Made by a program: the position numbers and the translations under genes. Below, piece by piece: positions 19,297 to 28,295 of a stretch of DNA of 64,000 bases (position 1 is its first letter; each line of letters opens with the position of its first letter). Source of the stretch: Nocardioides sp. (lineage in GTDB: Bacteria > Actinomycetota > Actinomycetes > Propionibacteriales > Nocardioidaceae). Under the pieces are notes generated by a model. It saw only the letters and a program-made list of their open reading frames with translations. It was not told where the DNA came from and searched no databases. The stretch is taken from contig PBYI01000042.1 in NCBI GenBank assembly GCA_002729525.1, positions 1 through 64,000 on the forward strand. The letters run 5' to 3'.

Positions 19297-19317
19297 CTCA
19301 CACGCTTAGCGTGAGCC
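19297..19317. promoter_or_regulatory. Candidate coxS promoter/operator: CTCAC-acgcttagc-GTGAGCC containing -10-like TAGCGT (19307-19312)
   Basis: Inverted repeats ctcac/gtgag and nested cacgc-tta-gcgtg; in divergent intergenic region 72 nt upstream of coxS. Confidence 0.45.
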
Positions 19318-19388
19318 GGGCCACACCCGACGAGGCCGCGCCCGGTCGTCGCCGGACCCACCGCCTCACGGATCGCGAAGGAGCGTCC

Positions 19389-19922
19389 ATGGCCCGGATC
19401 ACCCTGAAGGTCGACGGATCGACCGTCTCCGACGACGTCGAGCCGCGCATGCTGCTCGTGCAGTACCTGCGCGAGAAGCTCGGCAAGACCGGCACCGTCA
19501 TCGGCTGCGACACCAGCAACTGCGGCGCCTGCACCGTGCACCTCGACGGCACCAGCGTGAAGTCCTGCAACGTCCTCGCCGTCCAGGCCGACGGTCGCGA
19601 GGTCACCACCATCGAGGGTCTCGCCGACACCGTCGACGACGAGCTGCACCCGGTGCAGGAGGCCTTCCGCGAGTGCCGCGGCCTCCAGTGCGGCTTCTGC
19701 ACGCCGGGGATGATCATGCAGTCGGTCGACCTGCTCAAGGACAACCCCGACCCGTCCGAGGAGGAGATCCGCCTCGGGCTCGAGGGCAACCTCTGCCGGT
19801 GCACCGGCTACCACAACATCGTGAAGGCGGTGCAGCAGGCGGCCGGGCAGTCCGGGGCCGCAGGTCGCCACCGCGCGGGCGCCACCACCGCGGGCGCCCC
19901 GGCCGAGGAGGTGGCCGAGTGA
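19389..19922 (+). CDS. coxS: (2Fe-2S)-binding small subunit of molybdenum hydroxylase / CO dehydrogenase-like
   Basis: [15 protein letters not shown] and [27 protein letters not shown] [2Fe-2S] motifs. Confidence 0.92.
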   Translation: MARITLKVDGSTVSDDVEPRMLLVQYLREKLGKTGTVIGCDTSNCGACTVHLDGTSVKSCNVLAVQADGREVTTIEGLADTVDDELHPVQEAFRECRGLQCGFCTPGMIMQSVDLLKDNPDPSEEEIRLGLEGNLCRCTGYHNIVKAVQQAAGQSGAAGRHRAGATTAGAPAEEVAE

Positions 19923-22390
19923 CCGCCGTGCAGGAGCCCGCCGTGGGCGCCGACCGCGAGATCGGACGCGAGCGTCGCCGCAAGGAGGACGCCCGCCTCA
20001 TCACCGGTCGCACGCGCTGGACCGACAACATCGTGCTGCCCGGGATGCTGCACCTGGCGATGGTGCGCAGCCCGTTCGCGCACGCCTCGATCGTCTCGAT
20101 CGACACCAGCGAGGCCGAGGAGGCACCCAACGTCGTCGCCGTCCTCACCGGTGCCGACCTCGGCGAGGCACAGGGAGCCTGCATCAACGCCTGGGCGATC
20201 ACCGAGGACCAGGTCACCCCGCCGCACCTTCCGATGCCCAGCGACCGGGTCGCCTTCGCCGGCGAGATTGTCGCCGTCGTCGTCGCCCGCAGTGCGGCCG
20301 AGGCGCGTGACGCCGCCGAGCTCGTCGACGTGGAGTACGACGAGCTGCCGGCCGCGCTCGACCTCAAGGAGGCGGCGGCCGACACGGTGCTCGCGCACCC
20401 CGACCTCGGCACCAACAAGTCGGCGTTCTGGAAGTTCGACTCCGCCGAGGCCGGCACCGGCGGCGACGTCGACGAGGCGATCGCTGCGGCCCGCACCGAC
20501 GGCGTCGTCATCGAGCGGGAGTACCGCCAGCAGCGCCTGATCCCGGCCTTCATGGAGCCGCGCTCGGTGGTCGTCGACCCGACCGGCGAGCAGCACACCA
20601 TCTGGTCGGCCACCCAGGTGCCGCACATCCTGCGCTTCGCGATCGCAGCCACCACCGGCGTACCGGAGTCGAAGATCCGCGTCATCGCCCCCGACGTGGG
20701 CGGCGGCTTCGGCGGCAAGCTGCAGCAGACGCCGGAGGAGATGATCGCCTTCGCCGTCGGCCGCCGCCTGGGCAAGCCGGTGAAGTACACCGAGACCCGG
20801 TCGGAGTCGCTGCTGGCTGCCCACCACGGACGCGACCAGTGGCAGAAGCTGACCCTGTCGGCCGAGAAGGACGGCACCGTCACCGGCTTCAAGGTCGAGC
20901 TGCTCGCCGACCTCGGTGCCTACGTCGCCATCGTCGGCGGCGGCGTCCCGGTGCTCGGCGCGTTCATGTTCAACGCCATCTACAAGTTCCCGGCGTACCA
21001 GTTCAACTGCCAGACGGTCCTCACCAACAAGACCTGGACCGACGCCTACCGCGGCGCCGGGCGGCCCGAGGCGACGTACGCCGTCGAGCGGATGATGAGC
21101 GAGCTCGCCGCCGAGCTCGGCATGGACCCGCTGGAGCTGCGCGAGAAGAACTGGATCAAGCACGAGGAGTTCCCGTTCACCACGGTGGCGGGCCTGGAGT
21201 ACGACACCGGCAACTACGAGGCGGCCACCGCCAAGGCCAAGGAGCTCTTCGGGTACGACGAGCTGCGCGCCGAGCAGGCCCGCCGGCGCGAGTCCGGCGA
21301 CCCCGTGCAGCTCGGCATCGGCGTCTCCACGTTCACCGAGATGTGCGGTCTCGCGCCGTCGCGGGTGCTCGGCCAGCTCAACTACGGAGCCGGCGGCTGG
21401 GAGCACGCCAGCGTCCGGATGCTCGCCACCGGCAAGGTCGAGGTCGTCACCGGTGCCTCCGCGCACGGGCAGGGCCACGAGACGGCGTTCAGCCAGATCG
21501 TCGCCGACCGGCTCGGCGTGCCCTTCGACGACGTCGAGGGGCTGCACGGCGACACCCAGATCGCCCACAAGGGCCTCGACACCTACGGCTCGCGCTCGCT
21601 GGTCGTCGGCGGCGAGGCCCTGGTGAAGGCCGTCGACAAGGTCATCGAGAAGGCCCGGCCGATCGCCGCCCACCTGCTCGAGGCGTCGGTCGACGACCTG
21701 GAGTTCGCCGACGGCCGGTTCAGCGTGCGCGGCACCGACTCCGGCGTGGCGATCACCGAGATCGCCACCGCGGTCTTCGCCGCGCACGACTACCCCGAGG
21801 GTGTCGAGCCGTCGCTGGACTCCGAGGCGACGTACGACCCCGTCAACTTCAACTACCCGCACGGCACCCACCTGTGCGCGATGGAGGTCGACACCGAGAC
21901 CGGGGCCGTGCGGATGCGCAAGTACGCCTGCGTCGACGACATCGGCACGATCATCAACCCGTTGATCGTCTCCGGGCAGGTGCACGGCGGACTGGTGCAG
22001 GGCATCGCTCAGGCGCTGTGGGAGGAGGCGGTCTACGACGACGCCGGCACGCTGGTGTCGGGTTCGTTCGTCGACTACCTGCTGCCGACCGCGGCCGACA
22101 CGATCAGCTTCGACGTCGACCACACCTCCTCGCCGTCGATCACGAACACGCTCGGCACCAAGGGCGTCGGCGAGGCCGGCACCATCGCGTCCACGCCGGC
22201 GGTCATCAACGCCGTCGTCGACGCGCTGCGCCACCTCGGCGTCGACGACGTCCGCATGCCGGCGACACCGTCGCGGGTGTACGCCGCCATCCAGGGCGCG
22301 TCGGCGGGCGGTGCCACCGACGGTGCTGCCATGCCCCACTTCGACCCGGCCGAACCCGGTCGCTCGAGCACGGAAGGAGCGGGAGCATGA
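19919..22390 (+). CDS. coxL: Molybdopterin-binding large subunit, form II CO dehydrogenase-like (xanthine oxidase family)
   Basis: DVGGGFGGK, active-site segment AYRGAGR (21044-21064) typical of form II rather than AYxCSFR of form I, C-terminal [21 protein letters not shown] start overlapping coxS stop. Confidence 0.93.
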   Translation: MTAVQEPAVGADREIGRERRRKEDARLITGRTRWTDNIVLPGMLHLAMVRSPFAHASIVSIDTSEAEEAPNVVAVLTGADLGEAQGACINAWAITEDQVTPPHLPMPSDRVAFAGEIVAVVVARSAAEARDAAELVDVEYDELPAALDLKEAAADTVLAHPDLGTNKSAFWKFDSAEAGTGGDVDEAIAAARTDGVVIEREYRQQRLIPAFMEPRSVVVDPTGEQHTIWSATQVPHILRFAIAATTGVPESKIRVIAPDVGGGFGGKLQQTPEEMIAFAVGRRLGKPVKYTETRSESLLAAHHGRDQWQKLTLSAEKDGTVTGFKVELLADLGAYVAIVGGGVPVLGAFMFNAIYKFPAYQFNCQTVLTNKTWTDAYRGAGRPEATYAVERMMSELAAELGMDPLELREKNWIKHEEFPFTTVAGLEYDTGNYEAATAKAKELFGYDELRAEQARRRESGDPVQLGIGVSTFTEMCGLAPSRVLGQLNYGAGGWEHASVRMLATGKVEVVTGASAHGQGHETAFSQIVADRLGVPFDDVEGLHGDTQIAHKGLDTYGSRSLVVGGEALVKAVDKVIEKARPIAAHLLEASVDDLEFADGRFSVRGTDSGVAITEIATAVFAAHDYPEGVEPSLDSEATYDPVNFNYPHGTHLCAMEVDTETGAVRMRKYACVDDIGTIINPLIVSGQVHGGLVQGIAQALWEEAVYDDAGTLVSGSFVDYLLPTAADTISFDVDHTSSPSITNTLGTKGVGEAGTIASTPAVINAVVDALRHLGVDDVRMPATPSRVYAAIQGASAGGATDGAAMPHFDPAEPGRSSTEGAGA

Positions 22391-23250
22391 TCCCCGCAGC
22401 GTTCGACTACGTCGCCCCGACCTCGGTCGAGGACGCGGTGGCCGCCCTGGCCCAGCACGGCGACGAGGCCAAGATCATCGCCGGCGGGCAGAGCCTGCTG
22501 CCGGTGCTCCGGATGCGGCTCAACGCCCCGGAGATGGTGATCGACCTCGGCCGCATCGACACCCTGCGCGGCGTGCGCGACGACGGCGACGCGATCGTCA
22601 TCGGCGCGATGACACCGCACTCGGTCGTCGGCTCCGACCCGCTGGTCGCGCAGCACGCCGGCCTGGTCGCCGCGGCCGTCGAGCACCTCGCGGACGCCCA
22701 GGTGCGCCACCGGGGCACGTTCGGTGGTGCGCTCGCGCACGCCGACCCGGCGGGCGACCTCGGTGCGCCGGCCCGGGCGCTGGGGGCGGAGTTCGCCATC
22801 GCCGGCTCCGGCGGCACCCGCACGGTCTCGGCCGACGACTTCTTCGTCGACCTCTTCGAGACCGCCATCGGCGAGGACGAGATCCTCACCGAGGTGCGGA
22901 TCCCGAAGCACACCGGCTGGGGCTCGCACTACGAGAAGTTCGTGCGGGTCGCCCACCAGTGGCCGATCGTCGCCGTCGCCGCGAGCGTCCGGATGGAGGG
23001 CGGCACCATCGCCGAGGCCCGCGTCGGACTCACCAACATGGGCTCCACGCCGCTGCGGGCACGTCAGGTCGAGGACGCCCTCGCCGGCCAGCCGGCGACC
23101 CCGGACGGCGTACGGGCCGCGGCGGAGCTGGCCGCCGACGGCACCGAGCCGCCGTCCGACCTCAACGGCGACGCCGGCTACCGGCGCCACCTCGCCCGGG
23201 TGCTGACCCGGCGGGCGGTGCTGGCAGCCGCGGGTGCGGACGGGGCCTGA
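22387..23250 (+). CDS. coxM: FAD-binding medium subunit of molybdenum hydroxylase / CO dehydrogenase-like
   Basis: AKIIAGGQSLLPVLRMRLNAPEMVIDLGRI, HLADAQVRHRGTFGGALAHADPAGDLGA. Confidence 0.93.
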   Translation: MIPAAFDYVAPTSVEDAVAALAQHGDEAKIIAGGQSLLPVLRMRLNAPEMVIDLGRIDTLRGVRDDGDAIVIGAMTPHSVVGSDPLVAQHAGLVAAAVEHLADAQVRHRGTFGGALAHADPAGDLGAPARALGAEFAIAGSGGTRTVSADDFFVDLFETAIGEDEILTEVRIPKHTGWGSHYEKFVRVAHQWPIVAVAASVRMEGGTIAEARVGLTNMGSTPLRARQVEDALAGQPATPDGVRAAAELAADGTEPPSDLNGDAGYRRHLARVLTRRAVLAAAGADGA

Positions 23251-23253
23251 CGC

Positions 23254-24003
23254 GTGGAGCTGACCCACACGTTCACCGTCCCCACCTCGGTCGAGGACAC
23301 CTGGGCGCACTTCCAGGACATCGCGGCAGTCGCGGAGTGCTTCCCAGGAGCCGTGGTCGAGTCGGTGGAGGGCGACACCTTCACCGGCTCGGTCAAGGTC
23401 AAGCTCGGTCCGATCGCGCTCACCTACAAGGGGTCGGGCACGTTCGTCGACAAGAACGAGTCCGACCACGTCTTCACCGTCGAGGCCAAGGGCAAGGACA
23501 AGCGGGGCAACGGCACGGCCGGTGCCGACGTCGTGCTGTCCATGAGCGAGGCCGCCGGCGGTGCGACCGACGTCAAGGTCGTCACCGAGCTCGCGATCAC
23601 CGGCAAGCCGGCGCAGTTCGGGCGCGGCGTCATGCAGGACGTCTCCGACAAGCTGCTGGGCCAGTTCGTCTCGTGCCTGGAGCAGCGGCTCTCCGCCGGG
23701 GACGCCGACGCCGAGGAGGTGCCGGCCGACGAGCCCGTCGCCGCGACCGACGGCGCGACCGCGGGCGAGGCCCCGCCGCAGCCCACCCCGATCGGGACGG
23801 CCGCCTCGGCCGCCGCGCGCCCGACAGCCCCGCCGCCCCGGGTCACCACGGCGTCCGGGTCCGCGGGCACGTCCGCCCCGGCCGGCGCCGAGGAGCTCGA
23901 CCTGGGCGCGACGGTGCTCCCGGTGCTCGCCAAAGCCTACTGGAAGCAGGGCCTCGGCGCGCTCGTCGTGCTGCTCCTGGTGTGGCGGCTGGTCCGCCGC
24001 TGA
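23254..24003 (+). CDS. coxG: CoxG-like SRPBCC domain protein with C-terminal TM anchor
   Basis: HTFTVPTSVEDTWAHFQDIAAVAECFPGAVVESVEGDTFTGSVKVKLGPIALTYKGSGTF; LVVLLLVWRLVRR tail. Confidence 0.88.
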   Translation: MELTHTFTVPTSVEDTWAHFQDIAAVAECFPGAVVESVEGDTFTGSVKVKLGPIALTYKGSGTFVDKNESDHVFTVEAKGKDKRGNGTAGADVVLSMSEAAGGATDVKVVTELAITGKPAQFGRGVMQDVSDKLLGQFVSCLEQRLSAGDADAEEVPADEPVAATDGATAGEAPPQPTPIGTAASAAARPTAPPPRVTTASGSAGTSAPAGAEELDLGATVLPVLAKAYWKQGLGALVVLLLVWRLVRR

Positions 24004-24020
24004 CGGGTCGCGCTGCGAGA

Positions 24021-24079
24021 TAGTCCCTCACGCAGATCAAGGTTTCCGGCACCGTGCACGTGATGTGCGTGAGGGACTA
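24021..24079. repeat. Terminal-inverted-repeat element TAGTCCCTCACGCA..TGCGTGAGGGACTA (59 bp)
   Basis: Perfect 14-bp arms 24021-24034 / 24066-24079, extra 4-bp inner pairing atca/tgat; between convergent genes. Confidence 0.75.
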
Positions 24080-24111
24080 CCGCCGTCGGGCCGATCCTCC
24101 GTCGGCCGCTG

Positions 24112-24489
24112 TCACCGCGTACGACGAACCCGGATCGGGCCGCGGGCGGTGCTGGGATCGACGACCGAGCCCTGCTGGGTGATCTCGACCTCGCCGGCAG
24201 CGACGAGTCGCCGGGCAGCGCGACGGGCGGGCTCCATCAGGTCGCGCCACTCGTCCCCGCCGACCTCGCGCGCCGCCTCGGACGGGCAGATGGTCGCGCC
24301 GCCCGCGCGCCGGTCGAGCAGGTCGAGGATCGAGCGCTCGAGGCGCTCGTCGGTCGGGTCGACCTTGTGTCGACGGCACGCCTTCGAGCAGTAGCGGACC
24401 TCGTCCCAGTCGCGCTCCCACTTCTTGCGCCACTCGATGCGGCGTCCGCAGGTCGCGCAGGTCTTCTCGTCCCCGGGTCCGCCGGCCAT
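24112..24489 (-). CDS. DUF2256/DUF3253-like protein
   Basis: [34 protein letters not shown] zinc-ribbon-like, then [73 protein letters not shown]. Confidence 0.85.
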   Translation of the reverse strand: MAGGPGDEKTCATCGRRIEWRKKWERDWDEVRYCSKACRRHKVDPTDERLERSILDLLDRRAGGATICPSEAAREVGGDEWRDLMEPARRAARRLVAAGEVEITQQGSVVDPSTARGPIRVRRTR

Positions 24490-24546
24490 GCCGCCATCCT
24501 GCGCCGCGGCGGCACCGCCCTTCGGGTGGCTGCCTAGGTTCGTGGC

Positions 24547-25647
24547 ATGCGCCGCACGCTGCTCGTCGTCCCGCTCGTGCTGCTCGCGGGCTGCACCTCC
24601 GACCCCGACCCCGACCCCGACCCCGACGGCGGTACGGCGGGCGGCTCGACGTCCGCGTCCGCCGAGGCCACCTCGACGCCGTCCGCGTCGAGTGAGGCCG
24701 AGTCGAGCGCGTCGGCCGAGCCCACGGAGGCCGAGCCCACCGACGACCCGACCGAGGAACCGGCCGACACCCTCCCGCCTGTGCGCGCCCGCCCGTCGCT
24801 CGCCGGGATCATGCGCAGGCCCCTCGACGGTGGCCGGATCGTGCGCACCGGCTACATCGGGGAGAACGACGCCTACACACGCCGGACGGTCACCTACACC
24901 AGCGACGGCCGCACCGTCTCCGGCGTGCTCTACCGACCGAAGGGCGCGGGGCCGTTCCCGGGGATCGTGCTCGCCCACGGCTACATCGACCCGGCCGTCT
25001 ACACGACCGGGCAGGGCCTGGCCCGCGAGCAGGACTGGCTGGCCCGGCAGGGGTACGCCGTGCTGCACACCGACTACCGCGGTCACGCGGCGTCCGACCC
25101 GGCGTCGGCGCGCGAGCGGGAGCTGCGGCTCGGCTACGTGCGCGACGCCGCCAACGCCGTACGGGCCCTGGCGCGCGAGCCGTGGGTCGACGGTGACCGG
25201 ATGGCGATGCTGGGCCGCTCGACGGGCGGCGGGGTCGCCCTCGGCGTCGCGGTCGCCTACCCGGGCCTGGTGGACGCCCACGTCGTCTACGCGTCGGTGA
25301 GCTCGGACTTCGTCGACAACCTGCGGCAGTTCACCGAGCCCAACCGGCCCGACGGTGCCGCGGCGTTCTACGACCGCTACGGCACCCCGGAGGAGCGTCC
25401 GGTGTTCTACGAGGGGCTGTCGCCACGCACCTACATCGACCGGGTCACCGAGCCGGTGCTGATCCACCACGGCACCAGCGACGACGTCTGCCCGATCCGC
25501 TGGTCACGCACCACGCACCGGCTGCTCCAGCGGGCCGGCGCCGACAGCAGGCTGGTCGAGTACGACGGCGAGGAGCACGCCTTCGTGCCGCAGTGGCAGG
25601 ACTCGATCGAGCGCACGGTGCGCTTCCTCGACCGCCGACTGTCCTAG
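24547..25647 (+). CDS. Alpha/beta hydrolase (S9/dienelactone hydrolase-like) lipoprotein
   Basis: Lipobox [79 protein letters not shown]. Confidence 0.85.
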   Translation: MRRTLLVVPLVLLAGCTSDPDPDPDPDGGTAGGSTSASAEATSTPSASSEAESSASAEPTEAEPTDDPTEEPADTLPPVRARPSLAGIMRRPLDGGRIVRTGYIGENDAYTRRTVTYTSDGRTVSGVLYRPKGAGPFPGIVLAHGYIDPAVYTTGQGLAREQDWLARQGYAVLHTDYRGHAASDPASARERELRLGYVRDAANAVRALAREPWVDGDRMAMLGRSTGGGVALGVAVAYPGLVDAHVVYASVSSDFVDNLRQFTEPNRPDGAAAFYDRYGTPEERPVFYEGLSPRTYIDRVTEPVLIHHGTSDDVCPIRWSRTTHRLLQRAGADSRLVEYDGEEHAFVPQWQDSIERTVRFLDRRLS

Positions 25648-25667
25648 CGCCCCGGACGAAGCGGGCC

Positions 25668-26216
25668 CTAGCGGAACCGGGGGACCGGCTGCTCCTGCGA
25701 CGCCCGCACCACCACGACGACGAACCACACCGCGACGCCGAGCGCCACCAGCACCAGCCCGGCGACGGTCAGCGCCAGCCCGTCGTCGCCGGTCGACCCG
25801 GAGTCGAGCGCGAACGCGAACGACGCGGAGACCAGCATCAGTCCCAGGTCGGCCCAGCGGAGCACGTCGGCGCTGCCGCGGACTCGCGGCACCGTCGCGA
25901 CCAGGGCGGTGCACGTCGCGAACACCACCACCGTCTGCGCCACGGCCGCGAGGGTCGCGAGCAGGCCGGTCGGCTCGCCGAGCACCGCAGGGACGCTGAT
26001 GAGCACGCCGAGCGCACCCGCCGCCGCGCCGACGCCGTACGCCGGGTGGTGGGCGCGCACCTGCGCCAGCCCCGCGGCGACGAGTGCGAACCCGAGCGGG
26101 TCGGGCAGTACGTCGAGGCCGTCGAAGCGGAGGTCGGCGATGACCACCACGAAGCCCCACGCGACCAGCGCGAGCGGGCGCAGCGGTCGGTCGGTCGTCG
26201 TCGCCGGCTCGGTCAC
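25668..26216 (-). CDS. Hypothetical multi-TM membrane protein
   Basis: GTG start, hydrophobic segments; -10 TAACGT 7 nt upstream. Confidence 0.65.
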   Translation of the reverse strand: MTEPATTTDRPLRPLALVAWGFVVVIADLRFDGLDVLPDPLGFALVAAGLAQVRAHHPAYGVGAAAGALGVLISVPAVLGEPTGLLATLAAVAQTVVVFATCTALVATVPRVRGSADVLRWADLGLMLVSASFAFALDSGSTGDDGLALTVAGLVLVALGVAVWFVVVVVRASQEQPVPRFR

Positions 26217-26226
26217 CCGGCGGACG

Positions 26227-26667
26227 TTAGCGGCTGCGCTGGGCGATCTTGCGTTCCTTGCGCACGCGCCGGCGCAGCTGGAGGATCCGCAGGCTGCCGA
26301 CGGCGACCACGATCGCCATGCCGAGCGCGGTGGCGGCCAGCAGCGCCGCGGCGAGCGGCATCGAGACGTCCCAGCCGAGGAACGCGACCGGCACGCTGGT
26401 GGTGTTCTGCACGATGAAGACGACGAGGAGCGCGAGCAGCACGACGACCGCGACCACGGCGGCGTACGCGCCGCTGGTGCGCGAGCCGCGCAGAGGGTCC
26501 TTGCCCGGGTCGTCGGTGTGCGTCGTGCTCGGCGCGGCGCCGGCCGGCTCTGTCTGGCCCGTGCCGGACGGCGCCACCTCGCCGCTCGGCGGCGGGGGAG
26601 GCGGAGGCGTGGCGTCACCCGTACCACCGGCGGCGCTGCTCGGCTTCGCGGACTCCTGGCTGCTCAT
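26227..26667 (-). CDS. LapA-like (DUF1049) membrane protein
   Basis: AAVVAVVVLLALLVVFIVQNTTSVPVAFLGWDVSMPLAAALLAATALGMAIVVAVGSLRILQLRRRVRKE. Confidence 0.8.
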   Translation of the reverse strand: MSSQESAKPSSAAGGTGDATPPPPPPPSGEVAPSGTGQTEPAGAAPSTTHTDDPGKDPLRGSRTSGAYAAVVAVVVLLALLVVFIVQNTTSVPVAFLGWDVSMPLAAALLAATALGMAIVVAVGSLRILQLRRRVRKERKIAQRSR

Positions 26668-26734
26668 GGCTCGAGCCTAGGTCGCGGCGGACCCGGACGG
26701 GCCACCCGAGCGACGAGGTCCGCGTGCCCGAAGC

Positions 26735-27355
26735 TCAGAAGACGTTGAACGGGCGGAACTGCACCGAGATGCGCGGGCCGGCCGAGGCGACCTTGGGCAC
26801 CGCGTGCTCCCAGGTGCGCTGGCAGGAGCCGCCCATCACCACCAGGTCGCCGTGGCCCATCTCGACCGAGATCGACGCGCCGCCCCCGCGGGGCCTCAGG
26901 GCCAGGCGACGCGGGTCGCCGAGGGAGACGATCGCGACCATCGTGTCGTGGGTCGAGCCGCGGCCGATGGTGTCGCCGTGCCAGGCGACGGAGTCGCGGC
27001 CGTCGCGGTAGTAGCAGCAGCCGGCCGTGCGGAACGGCTCGCCGAGCTCGTCGGCGTAGTGCGTGCTCAGCCGGTCGCGGGCCTGGGTGAGCAGCGGGTG
27101 CGGGAGCTCCTCGCCGATCATGTAGGTGTAGACGAGCCGTGGCACGTCGACCAGTCGGTCGTACATCTGACGCCGCTCGGCACGCCACGGCACGGTCCTC
27201 ACCAGCGTGCCGAGCACGTCGTCGGGGGCGGGCACCCAGCCGCGGCGGACGTCGATCCAGGCGCCGTGCGAGAGTTCGCGGCGCTCGAGGCCGTCGAGCG
27301 GGCCGACGCCGTCCGCCGCCGCGGGCGGCTCGAAGAGGGTGCTCTGGAAGTCCAC
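26735..27355 (-). CDS. AlkB-type 2OG-Fe(II) dioxygenase
   Basis: CCYYRDGRDSVAWHGDTIGRGSTHDTMVAIVSLGDPRRLALRPRGGG..MGHGDLVVMGGSCQRTWEHAVPKV..RISVQFRPF (HxD..H, RxxxxxR). Confidence 0.88.
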   Translation of the reverse strand: MDFQSTLFEPPAAADGVGPLDGLERRELSHGAWIDVRRGWVPAPDDVLGTLVRTVPWRAERRQMYDRLVDVPRLVYTYMIGEELPHPLLTQARDRLSTHYADELGEPFRTAGCCYYRDGRDSVAWHGDTIGRGSTHDTMVAIVSLGDPRRLALRPRGGGASISVEMGHGDLVVMGGSCQRTWEHAVPKVASAGPRISVQFRPFNVF

Positions 27356-27485
27356 GCGAGCAGCGTACGCCGACAGTCGAACACCTGTTCGACAGCGCGG
27401 GCGTGCTGGCGTGTCGCGACCCCGGGACGCACTCGGGGACATTCCGGGTGGCGGGCCGTCGGCGGTCACCGGCAGGCTGGGGTGC

Positions 27486-28295
27486 ATGACGGTCCCCCCG
27501 ACGCCGGCCCCCACCGACCCGCCCGCACCCGCTGCGCAGATGACCGCGGCGGCCGACGTCGCCGCGCGCGTGGTCGGGCTCCGCAAGACCTACGGCCGCG
27601 GCGAGGCCGTCGTGCGCGCACTCGACGACGTCACCCTCGAGCTGCGCTCGGGTGAGTTCACGGCGGTGATGGGCCCCAGCGGGTCCGGCAAGTCGACCCT
27701 CATGCACATGTGCGCCGCGCTCGACCGGCCCGACGAGGGCGAGGTCTGGATCGGCGACACCGAGATCGGCCGGCTCGGCGACAAGGCGCTCACCCTGCTG
27801 CGACGCGAGGAGATCGGCTTCGTCTTCCAGTCGTTCAACCTGGTGCCGACCCTCACTGCGGAGGAGAACGTCCTCCTGCCGCTGTCGATCGCCGGGCGCA
27901 GGCCCGACCCGGAGTGGTTCGACGCCGTCGTCGACACGGTCGGCCTGCGCGAGCGCCTCGGCCACAAGCCCAACGAGCTCTCCGGCGGGCAGGTGCAGCG
28001 CGTCGCGGTCGCCCGCGCCCTGGTCAGCCGCCCGCGCATCGTCTTCGCCGACGAGCCGACCGGCAACCTCGACTCCCGCTCGGGCGCGGAGGTGCTGCGC
28101 CTGCTGCGCGGGGCCGTCGACGACCACGGACAGACCGTGGTGATGGTGACGCACGACCCGGTGGCGGCGGCGTACTGCGACCGCGTGGTGTTCCTCGCCG
28201 ACGGCCGCGTCGTCGACGAGCTGCGAGCGCCCGACCGTGACGCGGTGCTGGAGATCATGACCCGGATGACCGACGCCGGGGAGGCGTCGGCGTGA
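27486..28295 (+). CDS. ABC transporter ATP-binding protein (MacB/LolD-like)
   Basis: MGPSGSGKSTLMHMCAALDRPDEGEVWIG, LSGGQVQRVAVARAL, IVFADEPTGNLDSRSG. Confidence 0.93.
   Translation: MTVPPTPAPTDPPAPAAQMTAAADVAARVVGLRKTYGRGEAVVRALDDVTLELRSGEFTAVMGPSGSGKSTLMHMCAALDRPDEGEVWIGDTEIGRLGDKALTLLRREEIGFVFQSFNLVPTLTAEENVLLPLSIAGRRPDPEWFDAVVDTVGLRERLGHKPNELSGGQVQRVAVARALVSRPRIVFADEPTGNLDSRSGAEVLRLLRGAVDDHGQTVVMVTHDPVAAAYCDRVVFLADGRVVDELRAPDRDAVLEIMTRMTDAGEASA

Noticed and set aside
19808-22339. 843-aa minus-strand ORF
   Set aside because: Antisense shadow of coxL with biased composition.
19389-24003. Calling the cluster a genuine aerobic CO dehydrogenase
   Set aside because: Large subunit has the form II AYRGAGR motif; CO oxidation cannot be assumed.
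24594-24630. gacccc hexanucleotide run encoding (DP)n after the lipobox
   Set aside because: Simple low-complexity linker common in lipoproteins; too short to claim phase variation.
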